Shown here: piece by piece, positions 15,374 through 24,208 of the stretch
Layout: the number at the start of each line of letters is the position of its first letter
Numbering within the stretch: position 1 is the first letter of the stretch
NCBI RefSeq assembly: GCF_000797495.1
Contig: NZ_JTGN01000026.1
Span: 1-35,034, forward strand
From: Robinsoniella peoriensis
GTDB lineage: Bacteria > Bacillota > Clostridia > Lachnospirales > Lachnospiraceae
DNA: 35,034 nt
Reading direction: 5' to 3'
Notes under the pieces: model-generated
The model's input: only the letters and a program-made list of their open reading frames with translations
Database searches by the model: none
Told to the model about the DNA's origin: nothing
Translations under genes and position numbers: made by a program

Positions 15374-17503
15374 TACAATCGGCGGTGTTAACGGCTCTAC
15401 CGGCGGTGTTAACGGCTCTACCGGCGGTGTTAACGGCTCTGCCGGCGGCTTTACAGGCACCAATGCATTCCTTGCGTCTGCCAGTGCAATCCTTGCTGAC
15501 TCTAACTGTTCCTTTGTTGCATTTACATTAATTACTGCCGTGTGTGCCGCTGTCAGTGCAGTTCTTAAAGCAGCCCAGCTGTCTGCTGTGTAATCCTCCT
15601 CTGTCAATCCATTTACCTCTATAATAACATTCTGCAGGGCTAATATTGCCTCTTCCATCTCTTTAGAAGAATCTTCTCCTGAACCCAGCTTTGCAATTGC
15701 CTGTATCACTTCATTCAGCTTACTTACATTTGTAACCGTTGTCTTATCTGGTAGAGAATCATAGGCTGCATATACTGCATTCGCACGAAGCTCATCATTT
15801 TCAGTTACTGCGTCAGCATCCGGAAGCCGATCAATCAGGTTTATTACGGTTTTCTGCGCCTCAGACCCGGTCAAATAAAACTGTACATAGTCGATATTCG
15901 GTGCATCCGCACCATTTATCCCTCCAAGAACAATGGTATTTACTCCAACCTCCAGCTTTACTTCCACAATTGCCGGAGCAGCGTTCGTTTTCGTCTCATT
16001 TGATCCTTTACAGCTTACCGTAGCCTTCGTTCCGTTTGCAGAAACCTGCATATACCCAGAATCATCGGCTACATAATAGATTCTCATCGCAATTGTACGT
16101 GCCGAATCGGAGCTCATCGTCAGGATCACAGTTCCGTTTTCCGCTCCACCCATATTTCCGACAAACTGCCCGCCAGAGCAATCCTCGGAGTATGACGGCA
16201 CAGCGCTTCCCGAAAGCAGCCCGGCCTCCGCTTCCACGGTAAACATATCCGGATCAGGGATCGTTCTAACTGTTTCTGCAGATGCATTCAGGATCCATGC
16301 AACTGCTGCGGAGCAGCCCCATGCTGTATGGTTCCTTATGCCGTCTATTTTTTCCAGTTCTTCTTGACCTTTATCGTTTATTATTGTTTTAGCTTGATAC
16401 TCTTGAATATTTTCAGCCGTCTGTTCCGTGAAATCTGTCCACATCAAGCCATCGCTGTTACGTTTCCTCCATGTGGATAATGCATTATCCTGCATCCAGG
16501 AATCATATGCTGTAATACCTGTTTCTCTTGCCAGATAACCCAGCCAACGCCCCAGTATACCTTTGAATGCTAACGAATCTGCATCACCTTTACTGGATTC
16601 TCTGCTCATTACATTGCCCTTGATCTCATCTCCCATTTTTGCTGCTGTATACGCTGCTGCCTTTTTAGCACGCTCCAGATATTTGACGTCTCCGGTATAT
16701 TCATACAGCATGGTATTCGCTCCGATAAAGGTACCCTGATTATAAGTGAATTTCCAACCAGTTACCTTGCCATCCTTATCCATATTGTCTAATACAGCAC
16801 CATCATCTCCAATCAGATGATCGCTTACCCAATCGATCATGAAGATGGCTTTGTCGTAGTATTCCGTTAGTCCGGTAGCTTCTGCCAACAGACAGGCTGC
16901 GATAGCTCCCGGACCATTTACGCAGGCATTTTTTTGTCCTTTGTCTGTAGTCCACCAAATACCGCCGCCTAAAGTATCGTCTGCCGAACGATTATAGCAC
17001 AAAGAAAAGTTTTCAAGCGCAACATCCAGATATTTTTCTTCCCCAGTCAGAAGATATGCCCTTGCGGAACCGATAACCATCCACATAATATCGTCGTTAT
17101 AGCTATTGCCTGCCCAGTTCCTGCCTTTCATGTCTATAAATCCATCAAAATACCGGCTCATTACATCCTCATATTTCTGATCACCAAAACGTTCATATGC
17201 GTCAACCATTGTTTCGAACATCTCGGCACTCTTCCAGAAATCATTATATCTACCTGCCGATTTACGGTTTCTCACCCTTCCCAGTCCATTGAATTCTTCA
17301 TAATAAAACATTTCCAGGAAATTGTCATAAGCTTTTCTGGCACTGATGGGTTCATTGGGATCACTCTCATTAAGATCCCCTGGGGATACTGCAGTTACTG
17401 CTTGTGCAACCGCAGCATCTGACAATATCGCCAGCATTGTACCTAACAGTATGGCAAAAACAAATGCAAGCAATTTGGGAGTTATTCTTTTTCTTACTGC
17501 CAT
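14714..17503 (-). CDS. Secreted GH76 alpha-1,6-mannanase-type enzyme with CBM6/35-like, FIVAR and LRR_5 modules
   Basis: This 929-residue protein has a signal peptide (about 1-36). The GH76 (alpha/alpha)6 domain (about 45-405) shows the catalytic Asp137-Asp138 pair in YNDDIMWM, GGGIWW, and FTYNQGTFIGAN. GH76 enzymes are endo-alpha-1,6-mannanases, known on fungal mannan and bacterial lipomannan. Then come a CBM6/35-like module (about 418-550, CSGGQFVGNMGG), helical/FIVAR segments (about 550-685), a Pro-rich linker of three PLTPPVE-type repeats (688-708), an Ig-like domain (716-790) and an LRR_5 domain (797-929). The last residues (SSTLLS) replace the TVVIKK-type ending of the sister cassettes. 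GGGAG precedes the ATG by 7 nt, and the gene starts 19 bp after the LacZ-type gene, so it is almost certainly in the same operon. The substrate in this organism is inferred from family only. Confidence 0.88.
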   Translation of the reverse strand: MAVRKRITPKLLAFVFAILLGTMLAILSDAAVAQAVTAVSPGDLNESDPNEPISARKAYDNFLEMFYYEEFNGLGRVRNRKSAGRYNDFWKSAEMFETMVDAYERFGDQKYEDVMSRYFDGFIDMKGRNWAGNSYNDDIMWMVIGSARAYLLTGEEKYLDVALENFSLCYNRSADDTLGGGIWWTTDKGQKNACVNGPGAIAACLLAEATGLTEYYDKAIFMIDWVSDHLIGDDGAVLDNMDKDGKVTGWKFTYNQGTFIGANTMLYEYTGDVKYLERAKKAAAYTAAKMGDEIKGNVMSRESSKGDADSLAFKGILGRWLGYLARETGITAYDSWMQDNALSTWRKRNSDGLMWTDFTEQTAENIQEYQAKTIINDKGQEELEKIDGIRNHTAWGCSAAVAWILNASAETVRTIPDPDMFTVEAEAGLLSGSAVPSYSEDCSGGQFVGNMGGAENGTVILTMSSDSARTIAMRIYYVADDSGYMQVSANGTKATVSCKGSNETKTNAAPAIVEVKLEVGVNTIVLGGINGADAPNIDYVQFYLTGSEAQKTVINLIDRLPDADAVTENDELRANAVYAAYDSLPDKTTVTNVSKLNEVIQAIAKLGSGEDSSKEMEEAILALQNVIIEVNGLTEEDYTADSWAALRTALTAAHTAVINVNATKEQLESARIALADARNALVPVKPPAEPLTPPVEPLTPPVEPLTPPIVQKEISKLSISSMKAQTHTGCVLKPSVTIKDGSKVLKQDVDYSVFYKNNKYPGIAQLTITGRGSYKGSVTKSFVIVAKKGRTYIVGNYKFKVLNASIRSGTVSLTKPVKNTLKTVKVLDTVKVGNYKYKVTEIGKYAFKGNKKLKTVTIGKNVKKIGTGAFYNDKELKKITIYSKVIKSVGKNALKGIYGKAVIMVPRSKLKSYKSKFMKKGQKSSTLLS
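15381..15443 (-). repeat. Three 21-bp coding repeats in a Pro-rich linker
   Basis: Three tandem 21-bp units, nearly identical at the DNA level, encode a PLTPPVE-type linker between the FIVAR and Ig-like modules of the GH76 protein. The sister proteins have only one short Pro segment at this point. Confidence 0.9.
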
Positions 17504-17522
17504 TTTTCTCTCCCACCCCTTA

Positions 17523-18182
17523 CTATTTAATAGTTACAGTATTCTTCTGGCCCTTTTTAATAAATATTTTCCGATATGATTTCAGTTTGGATTTTGGAAC
17601 CTTGATAATCGCTTTTCCATTAATACCTTTTAATGCGTTTTTACCAACACCCTTGATCACCTTGGAGTTTACCGTTATTTTTTTCAGCAATTTTGCGTTA
17701 TAAAATGCCGATGAACCAATCTTTTTCACATTCTTGCCGATGGTTACTGTTTTAAGCTTCTTACTGCCCTTAAATGCATTCTTGCCAATTTCGGTTACTT
17801 TATATTTGTAGTTACCGATCTTTACCGAATCTGGAACCTTGACCGTTTTGAGTGTATTCTTAAGCGGTCTGCTAAGGCTCACCGTTCTGATCTTGGTGGA
17901 TGCACTCAATAATTTGTATTTGTAATTTCCAACTGTATAAGTTCTTCCTTTTTTCGCCAGAATTACAAAAGTCTTCGTAACACTTCCCTTATAACTGGCC
18001 CTTCCGGTGATAATGATCTGGGCAGTTCCTGGATTTTTGTTATTCTTATAATAAACGGTATAATCCACATCCTGCTTCAGTACTTTACTTCCATCCTTTA
18101 TCGTTACTAACGGTTTTAATGCAGCGCCGCTATGCGTTTGTGCCTTAATGCTTCCAATTGTCAGTTTTGATAATTCTTTCTG
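17523..18182 (-). repeat. C-terminal Ig-like plus LRR_5 cassette, copy in the LacZ-type gene
   Basis: This 660-bp copy begins at QKELSKLTIGSIKAQTH. The FIVAR module just before it (ending about 18200) is nearly identical in sequence to the one in the GH28 gene, so the duplicated block extends beyond the Ig-like domain. Confidence 0.85.
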
Positions 18183-21100
18183 TACAACAGACGGTGTTAC
18201 CGGCTTCCTGGTAAGACCTTGGATTGCTGCCTTCAACGCCGCTGCTGCCGCATCCACTTCTTTCTGGCTGGCTTTTTCCGACAGGACAGCTGCCGCTGCC
18301 AGTGCATTTTTAAAGGTTCTTACACTTTCGTCTGTATACTGCTTCAATGCTTCAGCAGAGATAGCATTGGCTTGCTCTATTACTTCATTTAACAACTTCA
18401 TAACAGCAACTTCCGATCCCGGATTCTTAAACTCTTCCAGTCTCGCTTCTGCATCAGTCAGCTTCTTCAGGGCTTCTGGCTTAACCAGCAGCTTCTGCGC
18501 ATCAGTCAGTTTCTCATATGCAGCACGTGCAGCAGTTATTTCTGCCTCTTTCTCCTCTGTAATCTCTTCTCCAATTGCTTCTATTGCTTTCACTACTGTA
18601 TCTGCAGCTTCCTGATCCAGGAATCCCTGCATAAAGGCTTCTGCGTCAAGAAGCATCTTGTATGCTTCCTCAGAAACCAGCTTCTTCTCTTCCTCTGTCA
18701 GCGCGTCATACTTCCCACGGATCTCCTGAACGATACTAAGCTGCTCATAATCGTCAACAGTATCAAGCTGGCTCATGATCAAATCCTCTACCTCTGATGC
18801 CCCTGTGTAATCCGTCCTTGTCAATACAATCTTAACAAGTGATGGAGCATTGGCGTCAGGATTTCCAAATACCAGTGTATTTTTTCCCTTGTTAAAAAAT
18901 ACTTTTGGGGCAGTAATTACCGAAGCTGCACCTGGGTTATTCCAGCTATTTCCCTCCGGACAGGTTACTCTGACTGCATTGCCGGTATCACCGTTTATAG
19001 TGATAACAAAATCTCGGATATTTACTCCTACTGCACCGCTGCTATTTGCTTTGCTCAGATAATAAATGTCCAGGTTCCAGGTTGCTGCCACGTCGGCTGT
19101 GAACTCAAAAGTAACGGTACCTTCCTCACCTGTTGCATCATTACCATGACCAATCCACCCCACATATCCCTGACCAGGCGCAAAATTTTCTGCTGCCTGA
19201 CCACCCAGTATTCCATCTCCATCTGCCTGCAGAACCGTTCCCGCAACTACATCTCGATATGGTCTTGTCAATTCTGTCAAATTCTCGCTTGCAGTTCTCT
19301 CATAAGGAATCATCGTATATTCATAAGTATAGGTACTATCGGTTTTATACTTATATTCATCATGAGTGTCACCGCCACAGCTGGCATTTCCGGTTCCCTC
19401 CGAACCAAAGTTAATGGAAACAATGGTTTCTTTGCGTTTCGTCAGTTCATATGGATGTTTTGCATCGGTCATATCATCCGGGGTGAAATGAAGGGCAGTT
19501 GCTTCTACCGTATTTGCTGCAGCGAATACCATCGCATATTCTCTTGTACTGTCAGTAACTGTGAACCACTTCGTATCTGTTAATGTGCCGGTATCCTGTG
19601 TCTCAACATACGGATAAAACAGTTCAGAAGCTGTAGTGGCATATTTACCGATTGTTGCACCTGATTTTCTGTCATACATTGTTTCAATAGCCTTGTTATC
19701 AAATCCATTACCATAGTAAGTTACATCTTCATAACCTTCGGGCAAAATAAGATTTGCACCAAAACGTTTAAATCTCTTCTGGTTTGTCATTGTTGCATCC
19801 ACTGTGGAAGTTATCGTAACTGCACCGCTGCCATCAATCGTATATATTACTGTTTCTTTTAGATTTGCTATGTTGTCAAACGTAAGATTCGTAGTAATCA
19901 CCTGCTGACCGTCGCCGTTCTTTGTTACTGTTACTTCGCTTAGAGTAATCTTATCGTCTGCTTTCCGCCAATCTCCAATATCATTTTTGTCATTGTTGGT
20001 CAGCGCCCGCCAGAAGTTCGGTCGTGGTCCCTGATCTAACAATAACTCACCCTTGTAGGTATAACTTTCCATAATGCCGGTTTTTTTATCTAACTTAAAG
20101 CTGAATTCCTTTCCAGTTACTGTAATTTCGTCAGTTCCTGACTGGTCTATCTTTACCTCTTCTGTAGAAATTTTCTTTACTGCCCTCTGTACAGTAACCG
20201 GAATCTGTAACTGTTCATGTGCAATTTCATAACCTGTAAATGCCCACTCTGTATCAGTTTTCAGACGCACAGACAAATTTAGATAATACTCTGCTCCCGC
20301 TTTCTTAACGGACGGAAGATCTTCCAGGTACGGTATCGTAATGTCCATGTTCTCTCTGCCTGCCACATCTACAGTCATCGTACCGGTTCCAATTTCCTCA
20401 TCGTCTTCCATCAGGCTCCATACAAGATCATATTCGTTCAGGTTAGCAAAGCTTGATTCATTATAAAGTTCTACGATACCATCCTTAAGCTTTGTATCTG
20501 TAGATGTGAACCAGAAATTCTGATACTGATACTTAACTTCATAAAGTTCAGGCTGGGGATCTCTGTCCGGAGATAGTAAACCATTTACACAGAAAGAACC
20601 TTTATTGGGCTTGTCACCCCAGTCACCTCCGTAACCGAAATAAGATGTTTCAGCCACTTCTTTGTATAGGTTTGTATGAGCATTTTCCTCAGTATATGGA
20701 TTATAAACACCTGATGTGTCAGTCTCCACTGAAGAATAATCAATCCAAGCAACTACGTCATCAGAATTAGCTATAATTGTCGGATCATTGCTGTTTTGCT
20801 TTTTGATTTCATCTGCGGAAAGTGCTCTGTTGTATACGCGTGCTGCTGCTATCTCTCCGTCAAAATCGTAAGAAGAATCCTTATCCGGTGCATAACCAAT
20901 TGCCAAACCATAGTCACCATCGTTAATCTGTGCATTTGTTGTGCCTTTACCTATTTCATTACCGTCACAATAGAAAATCACATTACCTTTGTCATAGGTT
21001 ATTGCAACCTGATGCCAGTTATTCAACCAGTTATCCGGTGTGTCCACCAGCACTTCATTCCAATTACCGTTATAAGCAAAGAATTCCAGTTTTGTATTAT

Positions 21101-23513
21101 CCTTATTAATCTTAAGGGCTAACTGCTTATCTCCTCTTGCCATTAACACCTGATTTGCGTCATTGCTTGTCGGCTTACAAATCACCTCCATGGTAAAGGA
21201 TTTGTTGCTTCCGGACAATGCATCACTGTAAACAGAACTGTTTGGCATAAGAGTGTATCCTGTCACACTTTTTGACGAAACGGAGGTCCCCGGATTCGAA
21301 TTAATTTTTAATGCATTTAACTTGCCTTCCAGTGCATTTTTGCTTGAATCCTTTACTGTATACTGAACTGGAAGACTGATGAATCTTGACTGATCTACCC
21401 AATCCCATATAAATCCACCAAGGAGGTTAGGAGCGCTTCGAAAAGCATCCCAATATTCTTTTATGTTACCAACTGCATTCCCCATGGCATGGTTATACTC
21501 ACATTGGATATACGGGAACATGTTTCCATCCTTAGCCTTATCAAACACTTCCCAGACACGTTTATACATGGTGCCGTAGATATCCACACCATTTTCATCA
21601 AAACAACTCTCGTTATGAACCGGTCTTGTTAGATCATTATTTTTAAAATACCAGATTAAATCATAAAACATGCCATCTGCATAATTTTTGGAATCCGTTT
21701 TATAGTAATTCTCATTACCAATAGACCAGAACAGAACGGATGACCTGTTCTTCAAACGATTAAATGCAGTAATGGTACGATCCATAACCATTTTCTTGAA
21801 CAGTTTCTGGGCTTCTCCATTTCCTTTATTTGTTTCCGAAATTTTTGTTGCCGGGTCATTCATAAGGTCATGGGCTTCAATATTAGTCTCAGCCATTACA
21901 TAAAGACCATATTTGTCACACAAATAATAAAGATATTCATCATTGCTATAGTGTCCGGTACGGATTGCATTTACATTAAACTTCTTCATAAGTGAAATAT
22001 CTTCCCACATCACATCCTGGGGAACATGTTTGCCATAAACCGGATCCGTATCATGACGGTTCACCCCTTTTAGATAGAATGGTTTTCCATTAATGAGCAT
22101 TTGCTGAAAATCCTTCCGGTCTATATTCAGCTTACCATTGTCGTCTACCGTTGCTCTTGTAAATTTAATCTCACGGAATCCCAGCTGCTGTGAAATACTC
22201 TCGATATAATTACCTGTCTTCCTGTTATATAGTGTTAAAACCATTGTATACAGATTCGGATTCTCACAAGACCAGAGCTTCGGCTCATAAATCGTCTTTA
22301 TTTCAGACTTCGTGAGAGTTGTTTTCGTTCCGTCAGGGCTTGCAGCATTAATTCCATCAAAGGAAATAGTAAAGTCCTGCATAAACGGTGATCCGTCTGC
22401 ATCAAACAGCTGTACATCCACTGCATAATCGGTAACCTTTGTGTCACTGCTGTTACCCAATGTAACATCCAGTTCCAGATTTGCATTTGTATAATTGTCA
22501 GTTAGATCTGTACGTACAAAATAATCATTGATATGTACTAATGGGGTAGAATATAAATAAATATCACGGAAAATACCACCGTCATATATCATATCCTGAT
22601 CCTCGAACCAAGTTCCATCACAGAATTTATGAACTTTTACTGCTAGCAGATTTTCTTTTCCATCGTTTGTGAGATAATCTGTGATATCAAAGCTGTGCGG
22701 GCTGTAGGAATCCTCACTGTAACCAACTTCCTGCCCATTCAAATATACATAGTATGCTGCTTCTACTCCCTGGAAAGAAATATAAACCCTTCCATTGTCT
22801 GCAAGCATTGTATCATTCAGATCAAACGTTTTTCTGTACAAACCTACCGGATTGTAATTTGTCGGCGCTAATGGAACTTTGACATTTTTGTCATAATCCG
22901 TCTGAAAGGGCATGTCTGTATTTGTGTAAATAGAGAAGTCAAATCCATAATAGGTCCAGCTGTAGGGGAGGATCAGATTTTTTTTCCAGTCCTTTTCAGT
23001 ATTTACCGTGTAATCCTCCTTATAAAAGTTCTCGTAATCGTTTCCCTGTGCCTGATCCTGGTTCTGCAGAACCACAAGATCCCAGTCATTTTCCTCTGTA
23101 CCAGTCAAAAACTGTACATAGTCTGAAGCATCTCTATCATAGTCTCTGGCTCCTGCTATCGCAGCCTCAACAGAATGATATGGTACTGATGTCGTAGAAC
23201 CTGCTGTTGCAGACTGCACATTTATGCCATAAACATCAACTCCTTTTACCTGCTTACCAAACTTATCCGTATACTCTGTTCCCATCCACTCCTGATGAGT
23301 AAACTTTTCTTTTTTGTTTACACTTGCATCTTTTACCGGAGTGAGCGGTGGTAACGTGTCTATAGTCCACGGATCATTATCTCTTGTTACATTTCCCGCC
23401 GCTTTTACTATCATTGGCGAAAAGTCCCACTGGGCACCCGGAAGTCCGGTAATGATTACTCCAACCGCCAACACAAATGCCAGTGTTCTGGATATAATCT
23501 TTTTTAACTGCAT
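17523..23513 (-). CDS. Secreted LacZ-type GH2 beta-galactosidase with an inserted LamG module
   Basis: This 1996-residue protein has a signal peptide (about 1-38), then a LacZ-like N-terminal sugar-binding domain (to about 335), an Ig-like domain, and a TIM barrel from about 455 (GVNRHDTDP). The acid/base is Glu601 in WSIGNEN and the nucleophile Glu672 in IQCEYNHAMGN. After GGFIWDWVDQSR (about 708) a LamG/ConA-like module of about 245 residues interrupts the barrel (712-955), before it resumes at FGYGGDWGD and FCVNGLL. The LacZ C-terminal domains follow (to about 1404), then a CBM35-like module (1415-1575), a helical segment with two similar hairpins (1577-1700), FIVAR, an Ig-like domain and LRR_5. 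The family hydrolyses terminal beta-galactosides. AGGGGG precedes the ATG. The gene starts 32 bp after the upstream GH2 gene and ends 19 bp before GH76. Extracellular action is inferred from the signal peptide. Confidence 0.93.
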   Translation of the reverse strand: MQLKKIISRTLAFVLAVGVIITGLPGAQWDFSPMIVKAAGNVTRDNDPWTIDTLPPLTPVKDASVNKKEKFTHQEWMGTEYTDKFGKQVKGVDVYGINVQSATAGSTTSVPYHSVEAAIAGARDYDRDASDYVQFLTGTEENDWDLVVLQNQDQAQGNDYENFYKEDYTVNTEKDWKKNLILPYSWTYYGFDFSIYTNTDMPFQTDYDKNVKVPLAPTNYNPVGLYRKTFDLNDTMLADNGRVYISFQGVEAAYYVYLNGQEVGYSEDSYSPHSFDITDYLTNDGKENLLAVKVHKFCDGTWFEDQDMIYDGGIFRDIYLYSTPLVHINDYFVRTDLTDNYTNANLELDVTLGNSSDTKVTDYAVDVQLFDADGSPFMQDFTISFDGINAASPDGTKTTLTKSEIKTIYEPKLWSCENPNLYTMVLTLYNRKTGNYIESISQQLGFREIKFTRATVDDNGKLNIDRKDFQQMLINGKPFYLKGVNRHDTDPVYGKHVPQDVMWEDISLMKKFNVNAIRTGHYSNDEYLYYLCDKYGLYVMAETNIEAHDLMNDPATKISETNKGNGEAQKLFKKMVMDRTITAFNRLKNRSSVLFWSIGNENYYKTDSKNYADGMFYDLIWYFKNNDLTRPVHNESCFDENGVDIYGTMYKRVWEVFDKAKDGNMFPYIQCEYNHAMGNAVGNIKEYWDAFRSAPNLLGGFIWDWVDQSRFISLPVQYTVKDSSKNALEGKLNALKINSNPGTSVSSKSVTGYTLMPNSSVYSDALSGSNKSFTMEVICKPTSNDANQVLMARGDKQLALKINKDNTKLEFFAYNGNWNEVLVDTPDNWLNNWHQVAITYDKGNVIFYCDGNEIGKGTTNAQINDGDYGLAIGYAPDKDSSYDFDGEIAAARVYNRALSADEIKKQNSNDPTIIANSDDVVAWIDYSSVETDTSGVYNPYTEENAHTNLYKEVAETSYFGYGGDWGDKPNKGSFCVNGLLSPDRDPQPELYEVKYQYQNFWFTSTDTKLKDGIVELYNESSFANLNEYDLVWSLMEDDEEIGTGTMTVDVAGRENMDITIPYLEDLPSVKKAGAEYYLNLSVRLKTDTEWAFTGYEIAHEQLQIPVTVQRAVKKISTEEVKIDQSGTDEITVTGKEFSFKLDKKTGIMESYTYKGELLLDQGPRPNFWRALTNNDKNDIGDWRKADDKITLSEVTVTKNGDGQQVITTNLTFDNIANLKETVIYTIDGSGAVTITSTVDATMTNQKRFKRFGANLILPEGYEDVTYYGNGFDNKAIETMYDRKSGATIGKYATTASELFYPYVETQDTGTLTDTKWFTVTDSTREYAMVFAAANTVEATALHFTPDDMTDAKHPYELTKRKETIVSINFGSEGTGNASCGGDTHDEYKYKTDSTYTYEYTMIPYERTASENLTELTRPYRDVVAGTVLQADGDGILGGQAAENFAPGQGYVGWIGHGNDATGEEGTVTFEFTADVAATWNLDIYYLSKANSSGAVGVNIRDFVITINGDTGNAVRVTCPEGNSWNNPGAASVITAPKVFFNKGKNTLVFGNPDANAPSLVKIVLTRTDYTGASEVEDLIMSQLDTVDDYEQLSIVQEIRGKYDALTEEEKKLVSEEAYKMLLDAEAFMQGFLDQEAADTVVKAIEAIGEEITEEKEAEITAARAAYEKLTDAQKLLVKPEALKKLTDAEARLEEFKNPGSEVAVMKLLNEVIEQANAISAEALKQYTDESVRTFKNALAAAAVLSEKASQKEVDAAAAALKAAIQGLTRKPVTPSVVQKELSKLTIGSIKAQTHSGAALKPLVTIKDGSKVLKQDVDYTVYYKNNKNPGTAQIIITGRASYKGSVTKTFVILAKKGRTYTVGNYKYKLLSASTKIRTVSLSRPLKNTLKTVKVPDSVKIGNYKYKVTEIGKNAFKGSKKLKTVTIGKNVKKIGSSAFYNAKLLKKITVNSKVIKGVGKNALKGINGKAIIKVPKSKLKSYRKIFIKKGQKNTVTIK

Positions 23514-23545
23514 ATTTCTTCCCCCTAATATAGCTTAATTTACGG

Positions 23546-24208
23546 TTACTTTTTAATAACCACTGTTTCCTTCTGGCCTTTCTTCGCAAATCTGCTCTGG
23601 TATGATTTCAGTTTGGATTTCGGAACCTTGATGACTGCTTTTCCATTGATACCTTTCAATGCATTTTTACCGACACTCTTGATCACCTTGGAGTTTACCG
23701 TTATTTTTTTCAGCAGCTTAGCGTTATAGAATGCCGATGAACCAATCTTCTTTACATTCTTGCCAATGGTTACTGTTTTAAGCTTCTTATTACCCTTAAA
23801 TGCATTCTTGCCAATTTCAGTTATTTTATATTTGTAGTTACCGATCTTAACCGTATCCGAAACCTTGACTGTCTTGAGTATATTTTTCACCGGTTTTGTA
23901 AGGCTCACCGTTCCGCTCCTGGTGGATGCACTCAATACTTTGTATTTATAATTTCCGACTGTATACGTTTTTCCTTTTTTCGCCGTAATCACAAAAGTCT
24001 TTGTTACGCTTCCCTTATAGCTGCCCCGACCAGTGATGATGATCTGGGCCGTCCCTGGATTTTTGTTATTCTTATAATAAACGGTGTAATCCACATCCTG
24101 CTTCAGTACTTTACTGCCATCTTTTATCGCCACTAACGGTTTTAATACAGATCCTGTATGGGTTTGTGCCTTCATATTGTCAATTGATAGTTTTGATATA
24201 TCTTTCTG
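23546..24208 (-). repeat. C-terminal Ig-like plus LRR_5 cassette, copy in the CBM32-bearing GH2 gene
   Basis: This 663-bp copy begins at QKDISKLSIDNMKAQTH. Its LRR_5 half is close to that of the LacZ-type gene (KKIGSSAFYNAKLLKKITVN in both), while the preceding FIVAR is more diverged. Confidence 0.85.
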
